From contig RQOL01000466.1 in the NCBI GenBank assembly GCA_013076295.1, positions 5,437,080-5,501,079 on the forward strand: 64,000 bases of DNA. Reading direction: 5' to 3'. The stretch comes from Sanderia malayensis. Lineage: Eukaryota > Cnidaria > Scyphozoa > Semaeostomeae > Pelagiidae. Shown here in pieces: positions 1-11,600 of this stretch; the stretch's first letter is position 1; every line of letters begins with the position of its first letter. The notes under the pieces are model-generated. The model had not been told where the DNA came from, made no database searches, and worked only from the letters and a program-made list of their open reading frames with translations. The translations under genes were made by a program, and so were the position numbers.

Positions 1-1890
1 CAAGTTTACAACAAGTAGATCCAGATGGACACTGGCTCTTTCCATCTGGGCAGAGTTTGTTCTCAGATATTGGTTTTGCTGCAATCTTCTCCAACATTAG
101 TGTAACTGAGTTTCCTTTTTTACAATATCCTGAGCTAACTTCGCAAGTGGTTCCATGAGGACAACAATGCTTTCCATCGCTACAGCAAACAGCTTCAGAG
201 TATGGACAGCATCCATAGCCTCCAGATGCAAGTTTACAACAAGTAGATCCAGATGGACATGAGCTCTTTCCATCTGGGCAGACTTTGTTCTCAGATACTT
301 GCTTTCCTGTTATCTTCTTCAACATTGCTGTAAACCTATCTCCTTGTATACAGCGTCCTGAGCTTAGATCGCAAGTGGTTCCATGAGGACAACAGTGCAC
401 TCCATCACTACAGCAAACAGCTTCAGAGTATGGACAACATCCATAGCCTCCAGATGCAAGTTTACAACAAGTAGATCCAGATGGACACTGGCTCTTTCCA
501 TCTGGGCAGAGTTTGTTCTCAGATGTTGCCTCTTTCTTAACGGCTGCGACATGCTTAGTTGCTTTCAATGTAATGTCTCCCTTCACACAGAAACCTGAAG
601 AAAATGAATAAAAATCATCATCATTTATAATTGCAATTCAGATCTTTGATGCTTATTTTATGACACATGAAGTCGAAAATAAGATTGTAACAACAGTACA
701 TCAAAAATTGGTGTACTTACCACCACTGCAACTGTATCCATTAGGACAACAGTGCACTCCATCGCTACAGCAAACAGCTTCAGGTAAAGGACAGCATCCA
801 TAGCTTCCAGATGCAAGTTTACAACAAGTAGATCCAGATGGACATGAGCTTTTTCCATCTGGGCAGACTTTGTTCTCAGATACTTGCTTTCCTGTTATCT
901 TCTTCAACATTGCTGTAAACCTATCTCCTTGTATACAGCGTCCTGAGCTTAGATCGCAAGTGGTTCCATGAGGACAACAGTGCACTCCATCACTACAGCA
1001 AACAGCTTCAGAGTATGGACAACATCCATAGCCTCCAGATGCCAATTTACAACAAGTAGATCCAGATGGACACAAGCTCTTTCCATCTGGGCAGACTTTG
1101 TTCTCAGAAGTTGCCTCTTTCTTAACGGCTGCAACATGCTTAGTTGCTTTCAATGTAATGTCTCCCTTCACACAGAAACCTGAAGTAAATGAATAAAATC
1201 ATCATCATTCATAATTGCAATTCAGATCTTTGATGCTTATTTTATGACACATGAAATCGAAAAGAAGATTGTAACAACGGTACATTAAAAATTGGTGTAC
1301 TTACCACCACTGCAACTGTATCCATTAGGACAACAGTGCACTCCATCACTACAGCAAACAGCTTCAGGTAAAGGACAGCATCCATAGCTTCCAGATGCCA
1401 ATTTACAACAAGTAGATCCAGATGGACATGAGCTCTTTCCATCTGGGCAGACTTTGTTCTCAGATATTGGTTTTGCTGCAATCTTCTCCAACATTAGTGT
1501 AACCGAATTTCCTTTTTTACAATATCCTGAGCTAAGTTCACAAGTGGTTCCATGAGGACAACAATGCTTTCCATCGCTACAGCAAACAGCTTCAGAGTAT
1601 GGACAGCATCCATAGCCTCCAGATGCAAGTTTACAACAAGTAGATCCAGATGGACATGCACTTTTTGAATCTGGACAGACTTTGTTCTCAGATGTTGCCT
1701 CATTCTTGGCGGCTGGGACATGCTTAGTTGCTTTCAATGTAATGTCTCCCTTCATACAGAAACCTGAACGAAATGAATAAAAATCATCATCATTCATAAT
1801 TGCAATTCAGATCTTTGATGCTTATTTTATGACACATGAAGTCGAAAATAAGATTGAAACAACAGTACATCAAAAATTGGTGTACTTACC
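1..1890 (-). repeat. Tandem exon-intron duplication inside the granulin gene
   Basis: Acceptor sites fall at 594, 1179 and 1763 and donors at 721, 1305 and 1890, so the period is 584-585 bp. Each unit holds one exon with two granulins plus a 126-bp intron. Intron sequence is as conserved as exon sequence (same stretch with aaatcatcatcatt and gatctttgatgcttattttatgacacatga in all copies, on the plus strand). The leftmost exon (1..594) differs by holding a third granulin. Conservation of the introns points to recent duplication or gene conversion and not to selection on protein alone. Confidence 0.9.
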
Positions 1891-4800
1891 ACCACTGCAA
1901 CTGTATCCATTAGGACAACAGTGGACTCCATCGCTACAGCAAACAGCTTCAGGTAAAGGACAGCATCCATAGCTTCCAGATGCAAGTTTACAACAAGTAG
2001 ATCCAGATGGACATGAGCTTTTTCCATCTGGGCAGACTTTGTTCTCAGATACTTGCTTTCCTGTTATCTTCTTCAACATTGCTGTAAACTTATCTCCTTG
2101 TATACAGCGTCCTGAGCTAAGATCGCAAGTGGTTCCATGAGGACAACAGTGCACTCCATCACTACAGCAAACAGCTTCAGAGTATGGACAACATCCATAG
2201 CCTCCAGATGCAAGTTTACAACAAGTAGATCCAGATGGACACAAGCTCTTTCCATCTGGGCAGACTTTGTTCTCAGATATTGGTTTTGCTGCAATCTTCT
2301 CCAACATTAGTGTAACTGAATTTCCTCTTTTACAATATCCTGAGCTAAGTTCGCAAGTGGTTCCATGAGGACAACAATGCTTTCCATCGCTACAGCAAAC
2401 AGCTTCAGAGTATGGACAGCATCCATAGCCTCCAGATGCCAATTTACAACAAGTAGATCCAGATGGACATGAGCTCTTTCCATCTGGGCAGACTTTGTTC
2501 TCAGATATTGGTGTTGCTGCAATCTTCTCCAACATTAGTGTAACTAAATTTCCTTTTTTACAATATCCTGAGCTAAGTTCGCAAGTGGTTCCATGAGGAC
2601 AACAATGCTTTCCATCGCTACAGCAAACAGCTTCAGAGTATGGACAACATCCATAGCCTCCAGATGCAAGTTTACAACAAGTAGATCCAGATGGACACAA
2701 GCTCTTTCCATCTGGGCAGACTTTGTTCTCAGATATTGGTTTTGCTGCAATCTTCTCCAACATTAGTGTAACTGAATTTCCTTTTTTACAATATCCTGAG
2801 CTAAGTTCACAAGTGGTTCCATGAGGACAACAATGCTTTCCATCGCTACAGCAAACAGCTTCAGAGTATGGACAACATCCATAGCCTCCAGATGCAAGTT
2901 TACAACAAGTAGATCCAGAAGGACATGAGCTCTTTCCATCTGGGCAGACTTTGTTCTCAGATATTGGTTTTGGTGCAATCTTCTCCAACATTAGTGTAAC
3001 TGAATTTCCTCTTTTACAATATCCTGAGCTAAGTTCGCAAGTGGTTCCATGAGGACAACAATGCTTTCCATCGCTACAGCAAACAGCTTCATAGTATGGA
3101 CAGCATCCATAGCCTCCAGATGCCAATTTACAACAAGTAGATCCAGATGGACATGAGCTCTTTCCATCTGGGCAGACTTTGTTCTCAGATATTGGTGTTG
3201 CTGCAATCTTCTCCAACATTAGTGTAACTAAATTTCCTTTTTTACAATATCCTGAGCTAAGTTCGCAAGTGGTTCCATGAGGACAACAATGCTTTCCATC
3301 GCTACAGCAAACAGCTTCAGAGTATGGACAACATCCATAGCCTCCAGATGCCAATTTACAACAAGTAGATCCAGATGGACATGAGCTTTTTCCATCTGGA
3401 CAGACTTTGTTCTCAGATACTTGCTTTGCTGTCATCTTCTTCAACATTGCTGAAAACTTATCTCCTTTTATACAGTGTCCCGAGCTTACATCACAAGTGG
3501 TTCCGTGAGGACAACAGTGCACTCCATCACTACAGCAAACAGCCTCAGGTAAAGGACAGCACCCATAGTCACCAGAAGCTAATTTACAACAGGTATATCC
3601 ATCTGCACATGAGCTCTTTCCATCTGGACATACAACATCATTGTGTGACATCATGTGAATTAGATAGTTGGGTTGCTTATTCTCAAGCTTGACCATTGCA
3701 TGTACCTTGCTAATGCACATTCCAGATGTTGAGTCGCATTTTGTGGCATGAGGACAGCAGTGCACATGATCATTGCAGCAAACAGCATTTGAATATGGGC
3801 AACACCCATACATCCCACTTGATAATAGACAACATGTATACCTATTTGGGCACTCTGATAAACCATCTGGGCAGATAATAGCACCTGCTTTTAATATCGC
3901 CACAGTACTCTGTTTCATGGGGAGTGGAATTATTGTTGAGCCACCTTTAGGGTTACATTGCAATGTTGCAAGATCACATGTTGTGTCGTGGGGGCAACAG
4001 TGTACCCCATCCTTGCAGCATTCTGCTTTAGGATATGGACAACAGGCCCAATGGCCAGACTTTGCCTTGCAGCAAGTAAAAGAATTGGGACAACTAGATT
4101 TGTGATCTGGACAAAAGCTATGACCAACTTGAGACTTCAAATTGGCTGATATTAAACCCATTGGCATTTCTTTGATCTTTAGCATGTTGACCTTCTTAAG
4201 CATTGGCACTGAGATGTCTCCATGAACACATTTTGACTCTCCAACATTGCAAGTGAAACCATGAGGACAACAGTGTTCACCATCAGAGCAACATTCCGCA
4301 TTTGGCATTGGACAGCAACCGTACACGTTTTTGTCGACTTTGCAGCACGTGTTTCCATCTGGACACCTGAAACCTTCTCCAGGGCACTTCACACTACCAA
4401 CTGGAAAATTTTTTGCCAGAGTTTTGACTTTGAAGGCGACAAAATGATTTTCGTAAACACATCCACCGGCTTTTGTATCGCATGTGTATCCATTTGGACA
4501 GCAATGAATATGATCTGCACAGCACACTGCCTCTTTCATTGGACAACATTCATACTCACCTTCTCTTATCAAGCAACATGTAGAGCCATCTTGACAATAC
4601 TGCGTACTTTTGGGACACATAACGTGTTTCACTTTTGAAGTAACTTCCTTTGTTTGCAATAAAATTGCTGCTGTTTTGTGTTTTAACATGGGGATCTTTC
4701 TGTTGTCTTTATTGCAAGTCAAACTTGATAAATCGCAAGTGTAATTAGTGGGGCAGCAGTGAACTCTGTCCGAGCAGCAGACAGCATTTGGTAAAGGACA

Positions 4801-4932
4801 GCAACCATACTGCCCTGATGCCATTATGCAGCATGTTTGGGATGCAAAACACATTGACCTACCATCAGGGCATATGACATCATCTGATGCAGCAGCGAGC
4901 AAAGGGAAAAAAAGAAGTAATAACAACTTCAT
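1..4932 (-). CDS. Progranulin-like multi-granulin secreted protein (3' end beyond the left edge)
   Basis: Secreted cysteine-rich protein made of tandem granulin domains. The chosen start (4932) gives a clear signal peptide (MKLLLLLFFPLLAAAS); an upstream in-frame Met at 4983 would add 17 residues ahead of it, and an acceptor-like aaacag/GT near 4954 suggests that part is intron or 5' UTR. The first coding exon (1890..4932) carries 13 granulin domains, each with the pattern VCPDGKSSC..TCC..YGCCP..AVCCSDG.HCCP.GTTC..SSG.C. Domains 1-6 are diverged; 7-13 are almost identical. Exons 1305..1763 and 721..1179 add two domains each, and 1..594 adds at least three. Donors read GTGGTG/gtaagt and acceptors ttcag/GTTTCTGT, with phase 1 kept throughout; introns are about 126 bp. 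Vertebrate progranulin has seven and a half granulins, so this is far longer. Progranulins are growth-factor-like and lysosome-associated in other animals; the role here is unknown. The stop codon is outside the window. Confidence 0.93.
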
Positions 4933-4953
4933 TGTTTCCCGAAATTGATATAC

Positions 4954-5446
4954 CTGTTTAAAGCAACAAAAATTAGGAAACATAGTTTGGTATATGTGAG
5001 GGTAATGTTATCAAAAAGTAACTTATTAACTGCGAATAATGGCAACATTGAAAGTGAAAACGGAAGTCTTTAAATGGGCCTCAGAATAGCAGAAAAAAAT
5101 TTGAGAAAGCATTAGAAACAAAAATTCATTTGCACTTGAGTTTGCACTAGCACGCAACTTCTCTTATTAAAACGTTGCTATAATGAATAACATTACTCAC
5201 TTTAGCTTTATCCTTTGTCCAGTGTTTTAACTCGGATCAACTTCGGATGAATAAATTCAATGCAGTTGCTGGGACGAGGACGAGTTGCTGGGATCTTTGG
5301 AGGAAAAAGCTGATAGGGTCTTGTATTTTTCCTTATCCTTTGTGTGCACACAACAGCATGAGTGCATCACGAGACGATCACACAAGAAGTCAATCACACC
5401 ACACAAGTGTCAATTATTTTCAGCATAAATGACGTAATTTTTTTCA
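4954..5446. other. Upstream region of the granulin gene
   Basis: No coding sequence recognised. It should contain the promoter and perhaps a 5' UTR exon of the minus-strand granulin gene; no specific motif could be assigned. Confidence 0.4.
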
Positions 5447-5952
5447 GCGCTTTATATCATTGTTAATCAATGATATAAAGCGCCGAAGGCGCTAGATACC
5501 TGACTCGCGTCGAATCAGTGAATCCAATAAAAACTTGGCGGCCATCTTAAAAGGGGGCAAAAAGTTGATGTTGGTCATCAAGTCAATACAGAAACACTAC
5601 AATTCAATGCTTGTTTTGGGGATAATAATGGTGAAATAAGTCGATATATACATATTTTTACAGAGCATACAATATGATGATACTATTGAAATTGCTAGAA
5701 TGGCAAAAAACGCACCATGTATCAGTATTTTGTTTATTTATTGCGGAGCGACGGATCCGGCCTAAATTTATTGAATTACAAAAACGTTGTAAAAATTAAT
5801 ACTTTTGGATGTACTGGATAATATGTATGCTCAAATTAAAGGTAAGTGACATGGTCTTGACATCCCAGAAGCTTATTAAAATATTAGCTGATGCGACACG
5901 GGATTTTACTGGAGTATTTTAAAACTTTACCAAAATCTGAAATTCCAACGGT

Positions 5953-6735
5953 AACAGGACGTTTCGCCCCCAAACCAGTTCGCCCCTATTCAAGTTGGTC
6001 GATTCGCCCCCTCGAGATAACCGATTCGCCCTCTATTGATTTTGCGGTGTTGGTCAGTTCGCCCCCAGAGAGATCAAATATGTTAGTGCGTCCCCTTGTT
6101 TGTTTATCAACACATTCTTCAATGAAATCCTGTTGTTAATGAAGTTCAAAGTTACACTATTAGCGAAAGTGTTTTAAAACAAAACGAAATACGGAATAGA
6201 ATCATAATCGCAAATTGTAAATTAAGGCCCTGTTCACACGACACCGTTTTTATTTGGCTCCGTTCGTTTTGATCCGTTTACGATACGATATACTGTGTTC
6301 ACACGGGAAACGATTGTAATTGATTTTCTGTTCATTAATATGTAATTTAAATACTCTAACACAACTTGATGTTGCAAGAAACAATGATAAACAATTTTTT
6401 AAGAACTGATGAAATGATTTTGCGCACGGCCAAATGCGAATTTACCTTGGCCTAAATTGTCCACCTATCAAACTTTCCTGAGCAAGTTAGCAAGAACATC
6501 AGATGTTGACCAACTCAGAAGTCAAATTAAAATACAAATATTATCCTTAATTTATATTTATGTCTCATATATAGGAGAATTCAGAAATGTAATCAGTAGG
6601 GGGCGAACTGGTATGAGGGCGAATTGGTAACGAGACGAGGGCGAATCGACCAGAGATGAGGGCGAATCGACCAGGGATTGGGGCGAATCGGTTAGGGGAC
6701 GAAATGGTCTGGGGGCGAATCGTCTCGAAATGATT
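5953..6735. mobile_element. Non-autonomous TIR element with TTCGCCC subterminal repeats
   Basis: The left end (gacgtttcgcccccaaacca) and the right end (reverse complement gacgattcgcccccagacca) are imperfect inverted repeats. Within about 110 bp of each end, the motif (A/G)TTCGCCC(C/T) recurs four to six times with spacing of about 20 bp, in opposite orientation at the two ends. The centre is AT-rich and has no transposase ORF; a sub-block near 6233-6320 (ctgttcacacgacaccg) looks like a further old repeat. No clean target duplication was seen. Inferred to be a non-autonomous DNA transposon whose subterminal repeats could bind a transposase encoded elsewhere. Confidence 0.65.
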
Positions 6736-7287
6736 CCAACTTAAGTAACACCACACGGTTTTGGTTGCTAAAGGTTCAACAACGAGGAAAATCAATTATC
6801 TTCAGCCTAAGTGACTTTAAATATGTAACAGAATATCAGACCGCTACGATTCTATGAATTAATTCACTTGTAAAAGGTATAATCTGCCACTGCGTTTCCT
6901 TTCCTTTCGAATTGGAGAAGTGTTGTATTTGCTAATATTTCAGTACCTAAGCTTTTGGGATATCAAAACCCTGTCACTTACCTTTAATTAGAGCTTACAA
7001 ATTATATCCAGTAAATCCAAGACTTTTAATTCAACAACTGTTTTTGTTATTCGATTAATTTAGGCCTGTTCCATCGTTCCGCAAAAAATAAACAAAATAC
7101 CGATATTTGAAACGTTTTTGTCATTATCTAAATTCTACTAGTATCCTCATATTATGTGCTCTGCAACAGTATGCATATGTCAAACTTTTTTACAATTATT
7201 TTCCTCCAGAGAGAGCATTTAACTTTGGAATCGTTGATTTACAAAAGCTATTTGCCCCCTTATAAAATGGCCGCCAAATGGCATCAC

Positions 7288-7336
7288 TCTTTGAATCTTT
7301 GAATCTTTGAATCTTTGAATCTTTGAATCTTTGAAT
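7288..7336. repeat. (TCTTTGAA)n microsatellite
   Basis: About six tandem copies of an 8-bp unit directly beside the level-2 inverted-repeat arm. Such short tandem tails often mark 3' ends of non-LTR elements; here the minus-strand LINE fragment and its poly-A (plus-strand poly-T at about 7422-7441) lie next to it. Confidence 0.85.
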
Positions 7337-7421
7337 TTGTCCTCTTTGTCGTCTCCGACAAGCACCTCTGCATTTTTTCCTACAGGGGTGCAAGACATTT
7401 AAATATTTCATTTTTTAATTC

Positions 7422-8105
7422 TTTTTTTTTTTTTTTTTTTTCTCATTTTTATGTTGAATTTCTGTCCCCTAATTTATTCTCCAAAAAACTGTTGACTTTT
7501 CTAATTATCTCTAAGTTATCTGTTTCTTTCAGCCACTTTATTTTCATTTCTTTTTCGCACACCATCAAATGTTCTGATGTTTCCTTCTCTCCACATGAAC
7601 ATATCCCTCCCTTTCCAAAATTATTCCCTAAGTCTATCATCTCCAATCTTCTCCTGATGGTTTCACTCGCTTCTTTGATCCCCATTTCTTTCAAATATCT
7701 TTTTCTTTCAAACTTTTGTTCTCTTTGGTGTCTCATCTTTTTAAACTCTAATTCCTTTTTCTTTGCCTCCTTTTCTAAACTTTCTTGTACTTTATTTTTT
7801 ACTTCCCTTTTCCACTGCTCCTTTGATAGCTCAAATACCCTTTCTAGCTCTATACCTATTTCTTCTGCTATTTGTTTTGTGTAATTGAACCAATTCCTTC
7901 CCCTGCATTTCATTTGTTCTTCTACAATTTGCCTGCCTAACCTACTCTCATCTGATTTCATCAAATTTTGAAACAACATTAACCGCTGGTAGTCAACCTT
8001 TCTTTTTAGTGTCCAAATTCCTAGCTCTTTTAACAAAGCCCAATACGGTGTTGAGCTGGGCAATTTCAAAATTCTTTTCAAAATTCCTCCTTGAATTTGC
8101 TCCAA
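7422..8105 (-). mobile_element. 5'-truncated non-LTR retrotransposon (LINE), C-terminal ORF2 remnant
   Basis: A minus-strand ORF of 218 residues (7449..8105) resembles the region after the reverse transcriptase of a LINE ORF2: an RT thumb-like start (GGILKRILKLPSSTP), a long charged helical stretch, and a terminal CCHC-like finger (CSCGEKETSEHLMVC at about residues 166-180). The catalytic RT domain is missing, so the copy is 5'-truncated. On the minus strand the ORF is followed within about 30 bp by a poly-A tract, as expected for a LINE 3' end. The family cannot be named with confidence. Confidence 0.7.
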
Positions 8106-8112
8106 TCTTTTT

Positions 8113-8222
8113 AGATGTTTTCCCTCTATATTTGTATATAGAGGGAAAACATATATATATATACTATATATATATGTTTTCTATATAAATATATATATAT
8201 AAATATATATATGAATATATGA

Positions 8223-8256
<34 letters not shown>

Positions 8257-8312
8257 GAATATATATATATATATACATGCATATATATATATTCTATATC
8301 TATATACTCTTG
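8113..8312. repeat. AT-rich (TA)n microsatellite with hairpin
   Basis: Begins with an inverted repeat (atgttttccctctata / tatagagggaaaacat, 8113-8150) and continues as TA-dinucleotide and atatatgaat variants up to about 8312. Likely unstable and able to form cruciforms. Confidence 0.85.
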
Positions 8313-8668
8313 TCTGCACGAATCGTGCGGAGTCAGGTATCTAGCGCCTTCGGCGCTTTATATCATTGTTGTTAATAGTGTATTGAATTGAATTGAGTCA
8401 AGAGATCTGTGTGTGTGAGATACATGAAGTTCTTATTGATGCCATCATGAATGATGAATGCCATGCCATGTGCAACTCGAAATAATTGTTGGGCTTTTGA
8501 GATTTTTTTGTATAAATGACTTTATATTTACTAAAAATAAACATTTTTGGATAATATTTGCGCCCTTGAACGCTCAAGTGATCTTACAAATCTTAGGCCA
8601 ATTTGAAACTGATATTACCAACACGACAAGAGAAGAAAGATCGCACGTATCTTATTGTTTGATAAATA

Positions 8669-11600
8669 ATGGCACATTCCGATTCGAAAGTCTTAAGTTT
8701 TAAGGTAAGATTTGTGCACGTCTTTGGCCTTTGATTACGTACATGTACATTGAAATTACTGTATTGTAGAGTGTACACTTTAAATAACCATGTTTTTGAT
8801 TTTTCTGACATTGATTTGTTGCTGTGCTGGCAGTGCACCTGCCAATAATTGTCCGGTCTGTATTTATTCACCCACCCCACCCCCAGACACAGTCTAACAT
8901 TCATTACATGCCAATTCTAATATGTTCCACCCGTATATATCAATGCTAACATGGCAGCTTTTCTCTGTAGTGTGGTAATCTTGAGATCAAAGAAATAGCA
9001 GAGGTACATTTGAAATTATTGTCATATTCGAAAGTCTGCTTTTTTAAATATTTATAGCTCTTGTATTCAGGTAACATAGAGCCTTGATATAATTAAATAT
9101 AGAAACCACTTGAATTTTCAGATAAGAAAGTTTGCACAAGATTTTGTCAAAGAGGTAACATCAATCAATTTCAATTTTTATTAAATCCCTTTTGCAAAGT
9201 TGACCTGGTTAATTACAAAAGTATATGTAAAATCACTTCAACAGTTCATCTTTGTTTGAAGTTTCATACATAAAATCCGTTTTATCTAAATTGATGATGT
9301 GTGTGTTACACATGCTGAAATAGTTAAGTTGAGTAACTTTGTCTTTGAAACAGTCAATACTTGGTATTGTAATTTCTAAAATCAGCAGAAAACATAATTT
9401 GCATATTGTTATGGGAGGGGGGGGGGGAGAATGCATACTTGTGATTATTTTCTTAGTGTTATAGCATGTCAAATGCCAGCTGGTGTGAGAATTGTGTTCG
9501 ACTTTGTCGATTTTTTTTTTTTTCTATATATCATTAAAACTAAAAACTCAAAATTACTTGTAATACAACAGTGTACTATCCATAGCCAAAAAAGGTCACC
9601 GAGTTCTAGCTATGGATGGCACTTACAATTTTCAGTTATAAAATACAATTAATGAAAACATTAAAGACGAGAAACAGACAGGGCAAAAGAAAGAAAGACA
9701 AACAAAATAGGTACATACCTAAAAGAAAAAGGTTTTAGGGGCTGCTGCTGTTTTAAATGCATATTTTCTTAATTAAACCGTCCCGTATCTTTAATGAAGG
9801 TTATGGTGGATTCTAGAATAATTGTATTTTCCATAATGGTACAATTGGGGCTACCGTATAGTAGAATATTACAACGCGATTCATCATCAAGGGAGGCAAA
9901 TCCAATTCCAGGAATATCAGAGAGTTGACCAAAGAGATCTTTGCGATAATCGCGATACTGAGGGCAGTGCAGGAGAAAATGTTCGTTACTTTCTTTACTT
10001 AACCCGCAAATACAGACTGGAGTAAGACAGTCAAAGGCATGTCTGAAACGATGTTCATTAAGGGCACTAAACTGAACACGGAGCCTGGTCAGTAGCCTTA
10101 TACCCAAGCTATCAGATATACGGTATATTGGATTTTTCACTGGTCGAATAATGGAGAGCAGTTTTGCTTTAAACTGTGAAATTGAGGCAGAGTTTTGGAT
10201 CTCACTATCTAGTAAATTCCACTCAAAGAGTGTGTTCTGAAAGTAAGTGTTAGCAAAACGAGTTGTTCTCGCAACTGGTTGCTCATATATATTTGGATTC
10301 CGTAAATCATATCTTAGTTGACGTTCCTTTGGTATTTCATTGAAAAGATATTCAGGTGATTTGGATTTTTTTAGAGAAAAAAAGTGCGTTAGTCTACGGT
10401 ACCATTTCAAGATGCATTTCAGGGTCAAATCTATGGTATATTATATCCCCGTAATCTAAATGTGGCCTTACATAAAGCTTGTACACTTGATCAAGGACGT
10501 CCCTTGACACAAATTTAGAGAGGTATCTTATCAATCCAATGCCCCTACGTGCCTTCAAAATTGCTTCTCTAATGTGACTTTGGAAGTCGAGCTTGGAATC
10601 AAGGATAATCCCAAGGTGTTTATGTTCTGAGCTAGTTTTTATTTCATCATTTCCTAATTTAAGAACTGGATGGGTAGGTTTGGCTCTTTTCCAAGAAAAT
10701 ATGATTTCCTCGGTTTTGTCAGCATTGAATAGCATTTTCCATTGCCACGCCCAAATACGAATTTTTTCAAGGTCAAGATTTAAAGCAAGACTGGTATCAT
10801 ATTCATCTTTTACAACGGAAAACAGAGACGTGTCATCTGCAAACAGCTTTACTTCACACGAAACATTGTTAGGAAGATCATTAATGTATACGAGGAAAAA
10901 CAACGGACCAAGGACTGACCCCTGGGGCACACCAGCTTTTACTGTAGACCAATTAGAACATTTTCCGTTCAATAAGACTCGCTGTTTGCGATCATGCAAG
11001 AAATCCTGGATGACTTTAAAAAGACTACCACTAATTCCGTTGCATTTCAGTTTGTTGAATTTGAAGCGAGTCTACTGAGAATGGAGATTGGAATATATTG
11101 AATCTTTTACAACATCCATAGTCTGTCATCTCTTTGCCTATGTTGAAGGCTGCACCAATTCAATTAATGCATTCATATGAACAACATTTTATTCTAGACT
11201 GAAGAAATAATCGCAACAACTATCCCAGCAAAGATATCCACACTTGATAAGCTTTTTAAGGTCTGTTTGTATATCTCTATTTTCTGGTTAAAAAGTTTCC
11301 TGTCTTTTCAAGTAGTTCTATATCATAATGGTTACCATATTTATTACCAATGATATTATTGTTATTATCAAGACTAGAATAATTTTTAATTAACAAGAAT
11401 ATATTTCATTTCATTTCAGAGTGACATGTTTGATGATAAGCAAATATCTAAAATTAGCTGTGATATAAAAATTCCAAAAACTGGTCTGCCTGTGTTTAAG
11501 AATACAAATAATGATAACGATGTCAATGTAAGTTTATAGTTTCTTGTGTGTATGTCTTCCGTCATCTTCATTCCGTATCTTACTGTTGTCATTTGCTTTT

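Larger units (their letters stand above)
5447..8377. repeat. Nested inverted-repeat complex (three levels)
   Basis: Level 1: a roughly 70-bp module containing gcgctttatatcattg, agcgccttcggcgct and gatacctgactc lies at 5447-5515 and in opposite orientation at 8318-8377; the left copy is itself a hairpin (5447-5484). Level 2: arms of about 350 bp at 5530-5890 and 6935-7283 are inverted copies (shared blocks ttggcggccat, gggggcaaa, gtattttgttta, aaattaaaggtaagtgaca, tcccagaagctta with scattered mismatches). Level 3: a TIR element at about 5953-6735. A LINE fragment and AT microsatellite lie between 7288 and 8317. This looks like foldback and TIR elements inserted into one another. Confidence 0.75.

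Noticed and set aside
364..1183. Overlapping frames of 60-75 codons on both strands over the granulin array
   Set aside because: They are shadows of the granulin repeats, periodic only because the DNA is periodic.
8971..9003. A 33-bp possible PSME3 exon (ctctgtag/TGTGGT..GCAGAG/gtacat), in frame and phase 0
   Set aside because: The PSME3 N-terminus aligns well without it, and the encoded CGNLEIKEIAE has no counterpart in the family. It could be an alternative microexon; only transcripts would tell.
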